A stretch of DNA of 64,000 nucleotides from Pseudomonas ceruminis (GTDB lineage Bacteria > Pseudomonadota > Gammaproteobacteria > Pseudomonadales > Pseudomonadaceae), in contig NZ_BQHW01000003.1 in the NCBI RefSeq assembly GCF_021602025.1, positions 124,001-188,000 of the forward strand. The letters run 5' to 3'. This document shows, piece by piece, positions 60,823 through 64,000 of this stretch. The position numbers were made by a program, and so were the translations under genes. Below the pieces are notes generated by a model. The model was not told where the DNA came from and ran no database searches. It saw only the letters and a program-made list of their open reading frames with translations. Within the stretch, counting starts at the first letter, position 1, and every line of letters starts with the position of its first letter.

Positions 60823-62175
60823 GTGATCGATCGGCCTCTGTGGGCGTCCGGTGTGGTGTTGTCTGCGCAGCAGTTTCAGCAGCAGGCCCGCTTTGAATCG
60901 TGGACCAACCATGCTGTTGCTTCATTGGCATGGGTTCATCCATGGGGTATCAGGGCAGTCGCATTTGATGCGGATGCCCTGCAGCTGGGCAAACTCCTAG
61001 CCACTCGGCTGCAGGTGTGCATGCCCGATGGAACACTGATTGACACGGATCGGCTGGATCGGCTTCCCAGTGCCCTGGAGCTGTCCCGGGCGTTGCCTGA
61101 CGCCCGTCAAGCGGCAACGGTGGTGCTCGCTTTGCCGCTGGAGCAGGCCAATGGCAACAATTGCCTGTTCGAGGGTGGCAGAGTTGAGCGCCCCGTCAGA
61201 TACCGTCAGGTGTGGCGGGATGTTCAAGATCTCTACACCGATGAAGTGCAGTCCATCAGCGTGCTCGAACATGCCCTGAGCTTACGTCTGGAGGATGATG
61301 ACAATGCCGACTACCTCACCTGCCCAGTAGCGCGCCTGATACGGGATGGGCGGGGTGGTTGGGAGATTGATCCGGTCTACATTCCCCCGTTGCTGAAGTT
61401 TGATGCGCATGCTGGATTGTTGCTTCAACTGGATAATTTGCTGACCCAGCTGTCCGCCAAGCGTGAGCGGCTGATGGGGATGCGCCGGGAGAGCAACCAG
61501 CGCATGGCAGATTTCGCTGTCGCAGATGTGACGTTATTCTGGCTGCTCAATGCGCTGAATACCTATCAGCCGGTGTTGGCTGACCTTAAAGCACTCCCTG
61601 CTCGCCATCCGGAGCTGGTGTACCAGCAGTTGGTGAAATGTGCTGGGGCGCTGTTGACGTTTTCGTTGGACCAGAGCGTCGAGGATCTTCCTGCCTATCA
61701 GCATGCGCACCTTGAGACTGTTTTCCCTCCCTTGATGCGTACGCTCTCCACATTGCTGGAGGCGAGCCTGCCGTCACGGGTGCTGGCGTTGGTACTCCAA
61801 GCGCGCAGCGCCAACCGATGGCAGGTGGCCCTGAACGATCCCCGTTTGCTCGAGCCCGGCGGGGCTGACTTTTACCTGTCGGTGCGCTGTCGGCTGCCCG
61901 CTGTGCAAGTGCAAAGCCAATTCCCACGGTTGTGCAAGATCGGCTCGCCTGATGATGTGGACTATCTCGTCAATGCAGCACTCGATGGCGTTCCCTTGAA
62001 ACCCCTCAGCCATGTGCCTGCGGCGATACCTTTGCGTTTGGAGAACCAGTACTTCGCACTGGACCTGGAGCATGAGAAAGGGCGTGCCATGTTGGCGGAC
62101 GGCGTATGCGCGCTCTATGTGCCGAGCGTGTTTCAGGACGCCACACTTGAGTTGTTCGCGGTGCTGCGCTCATGA
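60823..62175 (+). CDS. tssK: T6SS baseplate protein TssK
   Basis: A 450-residue protein of the ImpJ/VasE family: WASGVVLSAQQFQQQARFES at the start, MGMRRESNQRMADF in the middle and the C-terminal receptor-like domain. It links the baseplate to the TssL/TssM membrane complex. It starts 23 bp after tssC and overlaps tssL by 4 bp (ATGA). The start (GTG at 60823) is preceded by GGAG. Confidence 0.93.
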   Translation: MIDRPLWASGVVLSAQQFQQQARFESWTNHAVASLAWVHPWGIRAVAFDADALQLGKLLATRLQVCMPDGTLIDTDRLDRLPSALELSRALPDARQAATVVLALPLEQANGNNCLFEGGRVERPVRYRQVWRDVQDLYTDEVQSISVLEHALSLRLEDDDNADYLTCPVARLIRDGRGGWEIDPVYIPPLLKFDAHAGLLLQLDNLLTQLSAKRERLMGMRRESNQRMADFAVADVTLFWLLNALNTYQPVLADLKALPARHPELVYQQLVKCAGALLTFSLDQSVEDLPAYQHAHLETVFPPLMRTLSTLLEASLPSRVLALVLQARSANRWQVALNDPRLLEPGGADFYLSVRCRLPAVQVQSQFPRLCKIGSPDDVDYLVNAALDGVPLKPLSHVPAAIPLRLENQYFALDLEHEKGRAMLADGVCALYVPSVFQDATLELFAVLRS

Positions 62176-62852
62176 GTCTCGTTCAGCAGATACCCGGCGC
62201 AGCCAAGGCGGATATCGACGCCCTGCTACAGGATACCTACTTGCTAGTCGTCGAGTTGCGTCACGGCACCGGGGCACATAGTAGCCCGGAACTTTGGCCG
62301 CGTTGCGTGGCGGATGTCGAGCATGTTCGGGCCTCCCTTCAGGAGGATGGCCTGGATCGCCATAGCATCGAGCTTATCAGCCATGCCCAATGTGCCTTGC
62401 TGGATGAAACAGTGCTTGCGTGCGCTGAAGGTAAGGCCCATGAGGACTGGGCAATGGAGACCCTGCAGGCCAAGTTTTTCAGCAGTCATCAGGCGGGGGA
62501 ATCGCTTTATGAAGACATGCGTACCGTGCTGCGGGAGGCCTCTGCACACCCTTATGTCTTCACGGTCTTTCAGCGGGTGCTGATGCTGGGTTTTCGGGGG
62601 CGCTACCGCGATGTGAATCACCCAGAGCGACAGCAACTGTTCGCTGCAATCGATGCGCATGTACCGCCCCTTGACTCAAGTCAGTCCCTGGTCACCCAGA
62701 TAGGGCGTGCTTCATACCTTCCGATGTGGGGTTGGCTGCAGTCTCCTCTGGTCCACGTGGTAGCCGCATCTGGCCTGCTGATAGGCCTCTGGTGGGGGCT
62801 TGACCATACGCTGGGTGAGGCAGTGGCCTCGCTCCTGCCGGTGCAGGGGTGA
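62172..62852 (+). CDS. tssL: T6SS membrane protein TssL (DotU family)
   Basis: A 226-residue inner-membrane protein. The cytoplasmic helical hook domain (DALLQDTYLLVVELRHG, QCALLDETVLACAEGKAHEDW) is followed by one C-terminal membrane helix (VVAASGLLIGLWWGL), with no OmpA-like periplasmic domain. The peptidoglycan-binding function would then be supplied by the next gene. Overlaps that gene by 4 bp. Confidence 0.93.
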   Translation: MSLVQQIPGAAKADIDALLQDTYLLVVELRHGTGAHSSPELWPRCVADVEHVRASLQEDGLDRHSIELISHAQCALLDETVLACAEGKAHEDWAMETLQAKFFSSHQAGESLYEDMRTVLREASAHPYVFTVFQRVLMLGFRGRYRDVNHPERQQLFAAIDAHVPPLDSSQSLVTQIGRASYLPMWGWLQSPLVHVVAASGLLIGLWWGLDHTLGEAVASLLPVQG

Positions 62853-64000
62853 GCGGGGTGCAACTGAGACAGGAGCAGGGGCTCTGGCTATGGGCCGGAA
62901 CATTGTCCTTGCTGCTCATTGCCATGCTCCCGCTTGCTGTTGAGTGGCAGCTCACGACCGCCGTGGGTGTCACGGGCGCAGTATGGGCAGCGTGGCGCCG
63001 AAGCAGGCGTATTGCCGGCGGCGAGGGGCATGAACTGCAGTGGTGCAAGGGCACTAGCCTACCTGCTGGGTCCTACCGGCATCCGGTTGTCCTGGTGGTA
63101 GGCGATTGTCTGGCTGAGCTGTTTGGTCCTTTACCCGCTGAGCAATGGGCGTTGCGGGTAACCGGGGAGGGTTGCTATGTCCGGGGGGCCGACGCGTAGA
63201 AGCTGCGCACGACGGTTGCCAGTTTGCTGCTGCAAAGGCCTGAATGGAATGAACAGCTGAGTGTCATGTGGGTGGTGGATCCTACCCTCCATGCAGATGT
63301 TGCAGTGTTGGCGAATGAGCTGCGCAGCGTGTACCGCCAGGTAGTGAGGTTGCGCGAACGTGGTCGCCCACTGTCGCTGCTGGTGGTGGGCTATTTCCAG
63401 AGCACTTCGCAGGCTTCGGCCTGGTTTACCTGGGCAGCGGCCAAATCGAGCGTGCAAGTGCATGAGTCAGGTGTGTGCATGAGCCTGGCGCAATGGCAGG
63501 GGTGGAGCGCGGATCCTGATCTGCGGGCTGCTCGACTACGAGACACGGTGCAATTGAACGCTGCTGCTGGCTGGTTGAACGACGTGTGTATGTCGCAAAT
63601 GCGCGTGCGGACTTCTCGTCAGGAGATCGCAGCCACCACCGTTGCTGTTGCATGGGCACCCAACTCCGGCAAGCGCCATGACAACAACCTATGGCACCGC
63701 TGGCTGCAGCAGCGGACCGGGCTGAGCTTTGACCAAGGTGCGACGGATGATGCCAATGCGGTATTGCCGTTCCCTGATGCTCTGCTCCATTTGCTGCCTC
63801 GCGGTGCTCGAAAAAGGAGGCAACACAAAACGGCGCTGGTGGGGGTCTGGCTGTTTGTGTTGGCAGCCTCCGTCGCTTTGGTCAGTTCTGCATGGCAGAA
63901 CACGTTGCTGGTACGCCAGGTCACCGAAGACTTACGGCGCTATGCCACTGCTTCGATGAGCGCTAAGCCTGACAAGGGGCTCCAGCGAGAGGCCGCGCTG
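62849..64000 (+). pseudogene. T6SS OmpA-type protein gene with in-frame amber stop (partial)
   Basis: GTG start at 62849 overlapping tssL. Two membrane helices near the N-terminus (about residues 10-50) and a divergent TssM/OmpA-accessory type domain (YRHPVVLVVGD, RVTGEGCYVR). A TAG at 63,197-63,199 interrupts the frame. The same frame then stays open to the window end with matching content (TTVASLLLQRPEWNEQLSVMWV, ASVALVSSAWQNTLLVRQV). In T6SS loci with this order I expect an OmpA-domain protein after tssL; TssM is an alternative but no Walker motif is visible. Confidence 0.7.

Noticed and set aside
62849-64000. Calling the last gene TssM (IcmF)
   Set aside because: No Walker A motif or long cytoplasmic domain is visible and the gene order after tssL fits an OmpA-type accessory protein better; TssM was kept only as an alternative.

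Overview
The window is most of a large integrative and conjugative element (ICE) of the ICEclc / PFGI-1 family. It is GC-rich, runs from before base 1 to about base 56,160, and is followed by a short zone of mobile-DNA debris and then the start of a type VI secretion (T6SS) locus with lower GC. The core gene order, the mercury and cadmium cargo and the T6SS proteins all point to a gammaproteobacterium, most likely a Pseudomonas. No rRNA, tRNA or CRISPR array was found and neither end of the ICE is visible.

Layout. (1) 1-2,096 and 9,579-15,616, minus strand: type IV secretion genes of the ICE (TIGR03746, TIGR03750, TIGR03745, TIGR03758, RAQPRD, TIGR03747, TraD, TIGR03765, transglycosylase, TIGR03759, PilL-like). 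This operon is split by a plus-strand defence island at 2,300-9,538: an HTH/PIN toxin-antitoxin-like pair, a complete type III CBASS (TRIP13-like ATPase, two HORMA-type proteins, CD-NTase, NucC) and a Rad50-like ATPase, apparently one operon. (2) 15,839-20,270: a Gabija system (GajA, GajB) and a convergent CoiA-like nuclease gene. (3) 20,409-39,169, minus strand: the ICE accessory module (SNF2-type helicase, DUF6094 methyltransferase-like protein, DUF3275, DUF932, DUF3577, DUF3085 and many small unknown genes). Nearly every transcription unit here has a structured leader. A 3.9 kb defective mercury-resistance transposon (30,576-34,508) is inserted in the DUF3085 gene with a 5 bp target duplication. 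(4) 39,322-45,123: cadmium/zinc cargo (a 52-residue Cys-rich exported peptide, lspA, a four-HMA CadA, CadR, a CDF transporter) with three MerR-type promoters. (5) 45,847-56,157, minus strand: ICE replication and control genes (topB, ssb, DUF3158, TIGR03761, STY4528-type replication protein, DUF2857/BisC-like, ParB/BisD-like, shi, parA, alpA). (6) 56,608-58,722: a DUF305 gene, an integrase N-terminal fragment and an IS3 transposase remnant. (7) 58,723 to the end: tssB, tssC, tssK, tssL and an OmpA-type T6SS gene broken by an in-frame amber codon.

How it works together. The element carries its own transfer, partition and regulatory machinery. It pays for itself with two anti-phage systems and two metal-resistance loci. 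The most interesting unexplained signals are non-coding: a family of alternative-pairing leader RNAs in front of about a dozen genes, and a second two-stem element present three times with compensatory base changes. Also worth attention are the Cys-rich peptide of the cadmium operon and the eight-gene CBASS-centred operon.
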